7,640 bases of DNA, from the NCBI GenBank assembly GCA_006227775.1, contig SBFV01000347.1, positions 1 through 7,640 on the forward strand, read 5' to 3'. A model generated the notes under the pieces. It did not search any database, had not been told where the DNA came from, and was given only the letters and a program-made list of their open reading frames with translations. Position numbers and translations under genes: made by a program. This DNA is from Gammaproteobacteria bacterium (GTDB lineage: Bacteria; Pseudomonadota; Gammaproteobacteria; Chromatiales; Chromatiaceae). Positions 1-6,613 of the stretch are shown here, piece by piece (within the stretch, counting starts at the first letter, position 1; each line of letters opens with the position of its first letter).

Positions 1-21
1 TCCCCAGCGGTCGTCTTCATT

Positions 22-906
22 TCAATCCTTGCGCGCCAGGTCCGGCTGCCCCAGCAGGGCCCGGCAGGCGGCGGGCATGGGTGGCGGGGGCTTGTCCTCC
101 GCCGTCTTCCGGGGTTGGCGGGCCTCGGCGGTGAACCACCAGGCCAGTTCGGCGCCACAGCCATCGCCAGCGGGAAGGGGTGCCTGAGCCTTGCAGTCAG
201 GGCTGCCGGCCGGGCACTTGAGGCGGACATGAAAATGAGCGTCATGACCGCGCCAGGGGCGCAGCTTGCGCAGCCAGCCGCGGTCACCGCGCTCGCCGTC
301 GCACAGGCGCTGCTTGATGGCTGGGTTGACGAAGATCCGTTCGACCCGACCGTCCTCGGCGGCCAGCTTGAGCAGCAGGCGCTGGTCTGGCCCCCAGAGG
401 CCGTTCACCGAGAGCCCCCCCGCCGCGACCATGGAGGGTGGCGCCCCCGACTCCGGCCAGTCCCGCTGGGCCTGGCCGGGGGAGTCGGCCAGCAGGAACC
501 AGACATCCAGGTCCAGACCGTTCTGGTGGCTGCGGTGAGAGGAGGACATGAGACCGCCACGGGGTTGGGAGAGATCGCCGATCATGACGTAACGGCCGGT
601 CTGCCGGGCCTGGGCGGCCCCCAGATCACGGACGAAGTCCAGGGTCTGGGGATGGCCGAACTGGCGCTGACGCTCTCGACGGATCTGGACGTAGCCCTTG
701 CCCTCGGCGGGCAGGGCCTGGGCACCCGCGAGGCAGCCATTGGCGGCCTCGCCGATGGCCGCGGGGGGGCCAGCCGAGACGGTGCGCACCTGGGCCCAGG
801 GGCTCGCCAGGGCATTGGTCGCCGGAGACAGGCATGCGCCGATCAGGGCGATGCCAAGGAAAAGGAGGATTGGCATCCTCCCGGGCTTGGCTGGTAAACA
901 ACCCAT
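22..906 (-). CDS. mepA: Penicillin-insensitive murein DD-endopeptidase MepA (peptidase family M74)
   Basis: This 294-residue exported protein should cleave D-Ala-meso-DAP cross-links in periplasmic peptidoglycan. The zinc-site motifs of MepA are visible: HRSHQNGLDLD at residues 124-134 and GHDAHFHVRL at 220-229. By comparison with E. coli MepA the metal ligands are H127, D134 and H226. Six cysteines downstream of the signal region (58, 202, 231, 238, 250, 281) have the spacing of the three disulfides I recall for E. coli MepA (58-281, 202-250, 231-238). The start at 906 was chosen over an in-frame start at 1062 because GAGGAA lies six bases upstream and a signal peptide follows: K7 and R10, a hydrophobic core at about 12-26, then ALA before S35. 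Residues 22-25 (IGAC) also resemble a lipobox. The C-terminus is proline/lysine rich and probably disordered. It lies 148 bases downstream of the deacetylase on the same strand, so co-transcription is possible, but no functional link is evident. Confidence 0.95.
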   Translation of the reverse strand: MGCLPAKPGRMPILLFLGIALIGACLSPATNALASPWAQVRTVSAGPPAAIGEAANGCLAGAQALPAEGKGYVQIRRERQRQFGHPQTLDFVRDLGAAQARQTGRYVMIGDLSQPRGGLMSSSHRSHQNGLDLDVWFLLADSPGQAQRDWPESGAPPSMVAAGGLSVNGLWGPDQRLLLKLAAEDGRVERIFVNPAIKQRLCDGERGDRGWLRKLRPWRGHDAHFHVRLKCPAGSPDCKAQAPLPAGDGCGAELAWWFTAEARQPRKTAEDKPPPPMPAACRALLGQPDLARKD

Positions 907-912
907 CGGCGG

Positions 913-918
913 TTCCTC
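913..918 (-). promoter_or_regulatory. Shine-Dalgarno sequence that fixes the mepA start
   Basis: On the minus strand GAGGAA is followed by six bases and then the ATG at 906. The longer in-frame extension back to 1062 lacks a comparable site and would place an arginine/proline-rich, non-signal-like stretch ahead of the signal peptide. The short start is therefore preferred. Confidence 0.7.
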
Positions 919-1000
919 AAGGCGAATGTCATCGGTCGGCCGAGCGGGACGCCGGCCATAAACCCCGAGTCCCGGTCCACCCACCCCCCGACATCGAGGG

Positions 1001-1015
1001 TGGCGGGACCCGCCA
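1001..1015. repeat. Perfect 7-bp inverted repeat between deacetylase and mepA genes
   Basis: TGGCGGG-A-CCCGCCA is symmetric about one base. It lies in the 148-base gap between the deacetylase stop (1055) and the mepA start (906). As RNA it could fold as a 5-bp stem with a 5-base loop. There is no following T-run on either strand, so it is not a standard intrinsic terminator. It could be a weak transcript-end structure or an operator, and no function is claimed. Confidence 0.35.
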
Positions 1016-1054
1016 GGGGGATGGGTTCGGGCAGCGGGGGTGCTACGGGAAAGC

Positions 1055-1987
1055 TCACGCATGGCCGATCAGCTCATCCACATGGGTGGCGACGCAGCGT
1101 CCCAGGGCATTGAGCTCGTAACCGCCCTCCAGGCAGGAGACGATGCGCTCGTGGGCATGCTTGCGCGCCAGTTCGTGGAGTTTACGGGTGATCCAGCCGT
1201 AGTCCGAGGTATGCAGGTTGAAATGCGCCATGTCGTCCTCGGCGTGGCCATCGAAGCCGGCGGAGATCATGATCAGCTCCGGGGCGAAGGCATCCAGGCG
1301 CGGCAGCCAATGCTTTTCCACGGCGGCGCGGTAGGCGGGGCCATCGGTGAGCTTGGGCAGGGGCAGGTTGGCGATGTTGGGGGCATCGGTCTCCCAACCT
1401 GGTCCGGGATAAAAGGGATGCTGGAAGCTGGAACAGAACAGCACCCGGTCGTCCCCCTCGAAGATGTCCTGCGTGCCATTGCCATGGTGGACGTCGAAGT
1501 CGACGATGGCAATCCGCTGGAGGCCATGCTGGGCCAGGGCATGGGCGGCACCCACGGCGACGTTGTTGAAGAAGCAAAAGCCCATGGCGCGCTTGCGTTC
1601 GGCATGGTGCCCCGGTGGGCGCACGCAACAGAAGGCGGCGTGATGCTTGTCGCTCATCACCAGGTCGACGCCCATCACCGAGGCCCCCGCGGCGCGCAGG
1701 GCGGCGGGCAGGGTACCAAAGCTCATGGAGGTGTCGCCGTCGATCCAGGAGACCTCGCCATCGGCCTTGGGCGCGGCATTGAAGATGAAGTCCACGTAGT
1801 CCTCATCGTGGACCCGCAGCAACTGCTCCCGGGTGACCTCGGAGGCGTCATAGTGGGTGACCAGCATCTCCATGCCCGAGGCGATCATGCGGTCGGCGAT
1901 GGCGAAAAGCCGCTCCGGACACTCCGGATGATGGGCGCCAGGCTTGTGGTTCTGGCACAGGTGATGGCCAATAAAGGCGAGGTTCAT
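1055..1987 (-). CDS. Histone-deacetylase-family zinc-dependent deacetylase (class II-like)
   Basis: This 310-residue protein is a full-length bacterial member of the arginase/deacetylase fold and is expected to remove acetyl groups from lysine or a related amine. The active site looks intact. The PGHH dyad is H127/H128. Zinc ligands, by family comparison, are D165 and H167 in DFDVHHGNGTQ and D246 in SAGFDGHAED. The transition-state tyrosine is Y290 in LEGGY. The N-terminal HPECPERL segment (20-27) is also typical. No signal peptide or membrane segment is seen, so it should be cytoplasmic. The ATG at 1987 is preceded by GAGGAG about 11 bases upstream. It is divergent from the acyl-CoA-synthetase/GNAT gene across 313 bases, which suggests protein deacetylation opposing that enzyme, in the manner of AcuC. 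Substrate cannot be read from sequence: acetylpolyamine or small-molecule amide hydrolysis is the alternative. It is shorter than the FB188-type amidohydrolases. Confidence 0.93.
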   Translation of the reverse strand: MNLAFIGHHLCQNHKPGAHHPECPERLFAIADRMIASGMEMLVTHYDASEVTREQLLRVHDEDYVDFIFNAAPKADGEVSWIDGDTSMSFGTLPAALRAAGASVMGVDLVMSDKHHAAFCCVRPPGHHAERKRAMGFCFFNNVAVGAAHALAQHGLQRIAIVDFDVHHGNGTQDIFEGDDRVLFCSSFQHPFYPGPGWETDAPNIANLPLPKLTDGPAYRAAVEKHWLPRLDAFAPELIMISAGFDGHAEDDMAHFNLHTSDYGWITRKLHELARKHAHERIVSCLEGGYELNALGRCVATHVDELIGHA

Positions 1988-2048
1988 GGTCGGGGTCTCT
2001 CCTCGTGATGCTATCTTATCCGCCCGGTCTGGCCGCTAGGGGAAGGCC

Positions 2049-2082
2049 CCTTGTCTCCACCTTGTCATCACGGCAAGACAGG
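2049..2082. repeat. Spaced direct repeat CCTTGTC with a partial inverted copy
   Basis: CCTTGTC occurs at 2049-2055 and again at 2060-2066, an 11-base period of about one helical turn. CAAGACAGG at 2074-2082 is a partial, imperfect reverse-complement-like copy on the other side. It sits just upstream of the TATATT at 2091, so it could be an activator or repressor site. The pattern is short and could be chance. Confidence 0.3.
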
Positions 2083-2113
2083 TTATCAGGTATATTGGCG
2101 GGTCAGGATACGA

Positions 2114-2127
2114 GGTCCCCGGGGACC
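2114..2127. promoter_or_regulatory. Perfect 14-bp palindrome, possible operator
   Basis: GGTCCCCGGGGACC is its own reverse complement over 14 bases. It lies near the middle of the divergent intergenic region, about 20 bases downstream of the only plausible plus-strand -10 element. Position and symmetry fit a dimeric regulator site. A G/C-rich background makes such palindromes more likely by chance, and a second shorter one (CCCGCGGG, 2163-2170) lies nearby. Confidence 0.35.
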
Positions 2128-2300
2128 CCGCCCTGCCAATAGTCATAGCTTAATCCCATCCTCCCGCGGGATTCGACCTCAGACGTCAATTCCTACCCCA
2201 GGATCATGAAAAAGGGTACGCCAGCACCACTGACTCTGCTCCCCCTCACCTCCCCGTCCATCCTGCCCAGCCCCCTAACGCCATTCAGGGAACCTCCATC

Positions 2301-4982
2301 ATGAAGCTGTCAGACGTGGATCCGCTTTTCGTCCCCAAAGCCGTGGCCGTCTTCGGCGCCAGCGAAAACCCCGCCTCCGTCGGCGGGGTGGTCTTCCGCA
2401 ACCTCCTGGAGGGCGGCTTCAAGGGGCCTTGCTATGCCGTCAACCCCAAGTACGAGAAGGTCGCGGGCAAGAAGAGCTATCCCACCCTGGAGGATATCGA
2501 GAAGAGCGTGGACCTGGCCCTGATCGCCACCCCCGCCGCGGCCGTCCCCGGCATCCTCGAGCAATGCGGCGCCAAGGGCGTGCGCATGGCCGTGGTCTAT
2601 TCGGCGGGCCTGGCGGAGGCCGACGAGGAAGGCGCGCACCTGCAGGACAAGATCGTGGAGACGGCCCGCCGCCACCGCATCCGGCTCCTCGGCCCCAACA
2701 CCATGGGCATGCTGCGGCCCCAGAACAAGCTCAACGCCACCTCCGGGGTCGCGACCAAGGCCCTGAGCGGTAATGTCGCGCTCGTCTCCCAGTCCGGGGC
2801 CATCTGCAGCGCCATGCTGGACTGGTCGGTGCCACGCCATATCGGTTTTTCTTCCATGGTCTCCCTGGGGGCGGCGGCGGACGTGGACTTTGGCGACGTC
2901 CTCGACTTTCTGGCCCTGGACGCCCACACCCAATGCATCCTGCTCTACGTGGAAGGGATCCGCGACGCCCGCCACTTCATGAGTAGCCTACGCGCCGCCG
3001 CCCGCCTTAAGCCCGTGATCGTGGTCAAGGCGGGGCGACTGGCGGCGAGCTCCCGGGCCGTCAAGTCCCACACCGGGGCCTGGGTCGGCTCGACTGAGGT
3101 CTTCCGCGCCGTCATGGAACGTGCCGGCGTGGTTCAGGTCGATGCCCTGCACCAGCTCTTCGCCGCCGCCCATGTCTTCGGGGCCAACAAGCGCCTGGGC
3201 GGCGACCATATCGCCATCATCACCAACGGCGGCGGTCCCGGGGTCCTGGCCGCCGACCGCGCCGCCGAGCTGGGGCTCAACCTGGCCCAATTCTCGGAAG
3301 AGACCGTCACCAAGCTCGGCGAGGCCCTGCCCAACTGCTGGTCCCACGGCAATCCCGTGGACGTCCTGGGCGATGCCGACGCGGATCGCTACGGGGCGGC
3401 GGTGGAGCTGTGTCTCGCCGACCCCAACGTCGATGGCGTCATCGCCATTCTGGCCCCCCTGGCCATGACCCCTTGCACGGCCGTAGCCCAGCGCCTGGTG
3501 GAGGTCGCCAAGAAGAGCCGCAAACCCGTGCTGGCCTGCTGGATGGGGGCGGGCCAGGTGGCCGAGGCCCTGGCCATCTTCGCCGAGAACCGCATCCCCC
3601 GCTTCGGCACCCCCGAACAGGCGGTGGAGGCCATGTCCTACCTGGCCAGCTACCACCGCAACCAGAAGCTGCTGATGCAGTACCCCGGCCCCCTGTCCGA
3701 GCGCCGCAACCCCGACGTGGAGGGGGCGCGGCTGATCATCGAGGGCGTCATGGCCGAGGGCCGCAAGACCCTGGGAATCATCGAGGCCAAGGCCATCCTC
3801 GCCGCCTTCCGTATCCCCACCATGCAGGCGGTGGCGGCGCGCACTCCCAACGAGGCCCTGATGGCGGCCCAGGCCCTGGGCTTCCCGGTGGTGATGAAGA
3901 TCAGCTCACCGGACATCGCCTACAAGTCGGACGTCGATGGGGTGCGGCTCAACATCCGCGACTCCCAGACGGTGCGCCGGACTTTCTCCGAGCTCGTTGA
4001 CCGGGCCAAGGCCATGCGCCCGGAGGCACGGATCGACGGCGTCACCGTCGAGCACATGGTCTCCACCCGCGCCGCCCGGGAACTGCGCATCGGGGTCATG
4101 CGCGATCCCATCTTCGGCCCCATCATCAGCTTCGGCGCCGGTGGCACCGAGGTGGAGGTCCTGGAAGACCACGCCGTGGGCCTGCCTCCCCTCAACGACT
4201 TCATCATCGAGACCATGATCAATCACACCCGGGTCGCCCGGATCATGGGGGCCTTCCGCCACATGCCCCCCATGAATCGCAAGGCCCTGGCCAAGATCCT
4301 GCAGCGCGTCTCGGAGATGGTCTGCGAGTTGCCGGAGATCCTCTCCATGGACGTCAACCCGCTGATCGGCAACGACAAGGAGGTCATCGCCGTGGATGCC
4401 CGCATCCAGGTCCAGTACCGGCCGCCCCAGTTGCCACCCTATGGCCACATGGCCATCCACCCCTATCCCGTGCATCTCAACGAGCGGGTGCAGATGCCGG
4501 ACGGCACCGACCTGGTCATCCGCCCCATCCGTCCCGAGGACGCGGAGATGGTGCAGAACTTCGTCCGCGGCCTATCGGAACAGACCAAGTACTATCGTTA
4601 CATGCAGGCCATCAAGGAACTGACCCCGGAGATGGTGGTACGCTTCACCCAGATCGACTACGACCGCGAGATGGCGCTGATCGGCGTCAAGGAAGGGGCG
4701 GAGGGTGACGAAATGGCCGGGGTGGCGCGTTATTCTTCCCGCCCTGGGGGAGAGATCTGCGAATTCGCCATCGTCGTCTCCGACAGTTGGCGCGACCGCG
4801 GCATCGGCGCCCGCCTGATGCGCTCCCTGATGCAGAATGCCCGCGAGCGCGGCTTCCGCCTCATGGATGGCGAGGTCCTTACCGCCAATACCCGCATGCT
4901 CGCCCTGATGCGCTCCCTCGGTTTCCGCATCGAGCGCGATAAGCAGGACCCGGGCGTGCAACTGGTGGAAAAGATCCTCTGA
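2301..4982 (+). CDS. NDP-forming acyl-CoA synthetase (alpha-beta) fused to GNAT; Pat/PatZ-type protein lysine acetyltransferase
   Basis: This 893-residue cytoplasmic protein has the PatZ/Pka (YfiQ) domain order. A CoA-binding Rossmann domain (about 8-140) is followed by the succinyl-CoA-ligase-like alpha part with SQSGA at 163-167 and SHTGA at 256-260. Next come a second ligase-like domain (about 300-460) and an ATP-grasp beta part (about 488-705). The C-terminal GNAT domain (about 735-893) has the acetyl-CoA-binding motif RDRGIGARLM at 831-840. E821 in CEFAIVVSD aligns with the catalytic glutamate of Salmonella/E. coli Pat (E809). The expected role is acetyl-CoA-dependent lysine acetylation, with AMP-forming acetyl-CoA synthetase as the classic target. 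Unlike E. coli PatZ as I recall it, the alpha phosphohistidine (H257) and its partner E218 are present, while the usual beta histidine is Y541. A residual or altered acyl-CoA/nucleotide activity is therefore possible. The ATG is supported by AGGGAA eight bases upstream. The thiolase follows 168 bases downstream. Confidence 0.93.
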   Translation: MKLSDVDPLFVPKAVAVFGASENPASVGGVVFRNLLEGGFKGPCYAVNPKYEKVAGKKSYPTLEDIEKSVDLALIATPAAAVPGILEQCGAKGVRMAVVYSAGLAEADEEGAHLQDKIVETARRHRIRLLGPNTMGMLRPQNKLNATSGVATKALSGNVALVSQSGAICSAMLDWSVPRHIGFSSMVSLGAAADVDFGDVLDFLALDAHTQCILLYVEGIRDARHFMSSLRAAARLKPVIVVKAGRLAASSRAVKSHTGAWVGSTEVFRAVMERAGVVQVDALHQLFAAAHVFGANKRLGGDHIAIITNGGGPGVLAADRAAELGLNLAQFSEETVTKLGEALPNCWSHGNPVDVLGDADADRYGAAVELCLADPNVDGVIAILAPLAMTPCTAVAQRLVEVAKKSRKPVLACWMGAGQVAEALAIFAENRIPRFGTPEQAVEAMSYLASYHRNQKLLMQYPGPLSERRNPDVEGARLIIEGVMAEGRKTLGIIEAKAILAAFRIPTMQAVAARTPNEALMAAQALGFPVVMKISSPDIAYKSDVDGVRLNIRDSQTVRRTFSELVDRAKAMRPEARIDGVTVEHMVSTRAARELRIGVMRDPIFGPIISFGAGGTEVEVLEDHAVGLPPLNDFIIETMINHTRVARIMGAFRHMPPMNRKALAKILQRVSEMVCELPEILSMDVNPLIGNDKEVIAVDARIQVQYRPPQLPPYGHMAIHPYPVHLNERVQMPDGTDLVIRPIRPEDAEMVQNFVRGLSEQTKYYRYMQAIKELTPEMVVRFTQIDYDREMALIGVKEGAEGDEMAGVARYSSRPGGEICEFAIVVSDSWRDRGIGARLMRSLMQNARERGFRLMDGEVLTANTRMLALMRSLGFRIERDKQDPGVQLVEKIL

Positions 4983-4995
4983 CCCTGATCCCGAC

Positions 4996-5030
4996 GGCCA
5001 GGGACGGCATCACACCGCTACCCCCTGGCC
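4996..5030 (+). terminator. Stem-loop after the Pat-like gene, weak terminator or processing site
   Basis: GGCCAGGG (4996-5003) pairs perfectly with CCCTGGCC (5023-5030) across a 19-base loop, starting 13 bases after the stop codon. A second small hairpin, GGGG-TAGTG-CCCC, follows at 5039-5051. Neither is followed by a T-run, so this may be an RNA-stability or attenuating structure rather than a full terminator. It leaves open whether the thiolase is co-transcribed. Confidence 0.4.
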
Positions 5031-5136
5031 CGATGTCCGGGGTAGTGCCCCCCTGATCCCAACCACCTCATTCCAATCACCTCAATCAGAACATAACCCT
5101 AAATCCCACAACAAACTCCAAAGAATCCATCCACCC

Positions 5137-5140
5137 GAGG
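5137..5140 (+). promoter_or_regulatory. Shine-Dalgarno GAGG for the thiolase
   Basis: GAGG lies ten bases ahead of the ATG at 5151, preceded by a notably A/C-rich, G-poor leader (about 5060-5135). That leader contrasts with the surrounding genes and should be largely unstructured. No clear -35/-10 pair was found in it. Confidence 0.55.
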
Positions 5141-5150
5141 TAATCCCGAC

Positions 5151-6332
5151 ATGAGCAGAGACGTCGTTGTCCTGAGCGCGGTGCGCTCCCCCATTGGCAC
5201 CTTTGGCGGCGCCCTGGCCGATTTCGAGGCCAGCGAACTGGCCGGCATCGTTATGAAAGAGGCCATCGCCCGCTCTGGCGTCGATCCCCAGCAGATCGAG
5301 TATGTCACCGTCGGCAACACCATGCCGACCGATTCCCGCTACGCCTATGTTTCCCGAGTGGCGTCCATCCAGGCCGGTCTGCCGATGGAATCCGTCGCCA
5401 TGCAGGTGTCCCGCCTCTGCGCCTCCGGCCTCCAGGGCATCGTCACCACCGCCCAGAACATCATGCTGGGTGATGCCGACTACGGCATCGGCGGTGGCGT
5501 CGAGGTCATGTCCAAGGGCGCCTACCTGCTGCCGGCCCTGCGCTCCGGGGCCCGCATGGGTGACACCACCGCCATCGATTCCATGGTCGCCGTCCTCACC
5601 GACCCCTTCGGCGTCGGCCACATGGGCATCACCGCCGAGAACCTGGCCGCCAAGCATGGCATCAGCCGCGAGGAGCAGGACGCCTTCGCCGTCGAGTCCC
5701 AGCGCCGCGCCGCCGCCGCCATCGAGGCCGGCCATTTCAAGTCCCAGATCCTGCCCATCGTCAAGCAGACCCGCAAAGGCGAGGTCATCTTCGACACCGA
5801 TGAGCATCCCCGCCCCGGCACCACCATCGAGGCCCTGGCCAAGATGAAGCCCGCCTTCAAGAAGGACGGCACCGTGACCGCCGGCAACGCCTCCGGCATC
5901 AACGATGGCGCCGCCTTCTTCGTCATGGCCGCCGCCGATGTCGCCGCCAAGGCCGGCCACAAGCCCATGGCGCGGCTGGTCTCCTATGCCGTCGCCGGTG
6001 TCCCGAATGAGGTCATGGGCGAGGGCCCCATCCCGGCGACCCGCAAGGCCCTAGCCAAGGCCGGCCTGACCCTGGACCAGATGGACGTCATCGAGTCCAA
6101 CGAGGCATTCGCCGCCCAGGCGTTGTCGGTGGCCAGGGTCCTCGGCCTCGACCCGGCGAAGACCAACCCCAACGGCGGCGCCATCGCCCTGGGCCACCCG
6201 GTGGGCTGCTCCGGCGCCTTCATCGCCACCAAGGCCCTTTACGAACTGGAGCGCGTTGGCGGCAAGTACTGCCTGGTGACCATGTGCATCGGTGGCGGCC
6301 AGGGTATCGCGGCCATCTTCGAGCGCGCCTGA
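5151..6332 (+). CDS. bktB: Beta-ketothiolase / acetyl-CoA C-acyltransferase, BktB-like
   Basis: This 393-residue thiolase catalyses reversible CoA-dependent condensation or cleavage between acyl-CoA plus acetyl-CoA and 3-ketoacyl-CoA. The catalytic residues are present: nucleophile C90 in SRLCASG, N318 in NEAFAAQ, H349 in GHPVGCSG and C379 in the C-terminal CIGGGQG. The length and both termini (start VVVLSAVRSPIGTFGG, end IGGGQGIAAIFER) match Cupriavidus BktB as I remember it (394 residues) better than PhaA of Zoogloea. A broader substrate range, including C5 ketoacyl-CoA, is therefore possible. Odd features are SRLCASG where NRLCGSG or NQLCGSG is usual, and a cysteine (C353) four residues after H349 where alanine is common. 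It follows the Pat-like gene on the same strand. Roles in polyhydroxyalkanoate synthesis, acetoacetyl-CoA formation or beta-oxidation cannot be separated here, because no phaB, phaC or fad gene is in view. Confidence 0.93.
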   Translation: MSRDVVVLSAVRSPIGTFGGALADFEASELAGIVMKEAIARSGVDPQQIEYVTVGNTMPTDSRYAYVSRVASIQAGLPMESVAMQVSRLCASGLQGIVTTAQNIMLGDADYGIGGGVEVMSKGAYLLPALRSGARMGDTTAIDSMVAVLTDPFGVGHMGITAENLAAKHGISREEQDAFAVESQRRAAAAIEAGHFKSQILPIVKQTRKGEVIFDTDEHPRPGTTIEALAKMKPAFKKDGTVTAGNASGINDGAAFFVMAAADVAAKAGHKPMARLVSYAVAGVPNEVMGEGPIPATRKALAKAGLTLDQMDVIESNEAFAAQALSVARVLGLDPAKTNPNGGAIALGHPVGCSGAFIATKALYELERVGGKYCLVTMCIGGGQGIAAIFERA

Positions 6333-6336
6333 GACG

Positions 6337-6346
6337 GGGCGCGCCC
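6337..6346. repeat. Perfect 10-bp G/C palindrome just after the thiolase stop
   Basis: GGGCGCGCCC is self-complementary and begins five bases after the thiolase stop codon. All bases are G or C, so chance occurrence in this genome is likely. It may add to 3' end structure together with the larger stem-loop downstream. Confidence 0.25.
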
Positions 6347-6379
6347 AACCGGCGCATCCTGAGCAGGGGCTGATCGGCT

Positions 6380-6424
6380 TTCCCCGGCGTTTCCGGCCTG
6401 GATGAAGCGGAAATTGCCGGGGAA
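6380..6424. repeat. Long two-part inverted repeat / stem-loop downstream of the thiolase
   Basis: TTCCCCGGC (6380-6388) pairs perfectly with GCCGGGGAA (6416-6424). Inside it TTTCCG (6390-6395) pairs with CGGAAA (6408-6413). The two helices are separated by a G/TT internal bulge and capped by a 12-base loop. That is 15 base pairs in total, well above the other hairpins here. No T-run follows on either strand, so it is not a typical rho-independent terminator. It could be a transcript 3'-end structure or a dispersed intergenic palindrome. Confidence 0.55.
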
Positions 6425-6595
6425 CGGGTTTAATCCGGTGTCGGCGGCCTGGTAATTCCTCCCATCCAATTTGCCGTCCTTACCGGGATCGTTGTGATGG
6501 CGTGAGCGATGCAGGGAGGCGGAGCGGTGCGGAACTCATCCGGCGATAGCCGTTCCAACTTGACTCAAACCTTGCTCGATTCATCCATCCGCTAC

Positions 6596-6600
6596 GGGAG
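6596..6600 (+). promoter_or_regulatory. Likely Shine-Dalgarno for the DUF2076 gene
   Basis: GGGAG lies 13 bases before the ATG at 6614, a rather long spacing. It supports starting the protein at MNQQEQ, where the conserved family N-terminus begins, instead of at the in-frame ATG at 6509. A TTGACT resembling a -35 box (6560-6565) lies upstream, but no good -10 follows it. Confidence 0.4.
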
Positions 6601-6613
6601 AACAGTTGTCGCG

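Larger units (their letters stand above)
1988..2300. promoter_or_regulatory. Divergent intergenic region between deacetylase and Pat-like gene
   Basis: These 313 bases hold no convincing small gene. Both flanking genes start outward, so promoters for both are expected here. Candidate -10 elements are weak: TATATT at 2091-2096 on the plus strand (5 of 6 to consensus, but with no good -35 at normal spacing), and TAAGAT on the minus strand (2013-2018) close to the deacetylase start. AGGGAA at 2287-2292 is a good ribosome binding site for the ATG at 2301. The region also holds the direct repeat and palindromes listed separately. It is locally richer in A+T (about 2010-2100) than the genes. Confidence 0.5.

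Noticed and set aside
115..897. 260-codon plus-strand open frame opposite mepA
   Set aside because: Composition is low-complexity (Gly, Ala, Leu, Gln), as expected from antisense of a G/C-biased gene. All MepA signatures are on the other strand.
907..1062. Upstream extension of mepA to an ATG at 1062
   Set aside because: The added 52 residues are Arg/Pro/Gly-rich, overlap the end of the deacetylase gene, and would bury the signal peptide. The start at 906 has a good ribosome binding site.
1040..2008. 322-codon open frame on the plus strand opposite the deacetylase
   Set aside because: Its translation is a Gly/Val/His/Asp-rich mirror of the deacetylase codons with no recognisable motif. The minus strand encodes a complete, motif-perfect enzyme.
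5082..5960. 292-codon minus-strand open frame opposite the thiolase
   Set aside because: It is extremely rich in Gly, Asp, Ala and His with no domain, and is explained as the antisense shadow of the thiolase.
6239..6469. Minus-strand open frame over the thiolase end and the downstream stem-loop
   Set aside because: About 94 bases overlap the certain thiolase CDS and the rest runs through the inverted repeat. No motif or convincing ribosome binding site is seen.
6560..6588. TTGACT (-35-like) upstream of the DUF2076 gene as a sigma-70 promoter
   Set aside because: The hexamer at normal spacing (ATCCAT) is a poor -10, so there is not enough to call a promoter.
6509..6613. Upstream extension of the DUF2076 gene to an ATG at 6509
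   Set aside because: The extra 35 residues are not part of the family N-terminus, and a plausible ribosome binding site precedes 6614.
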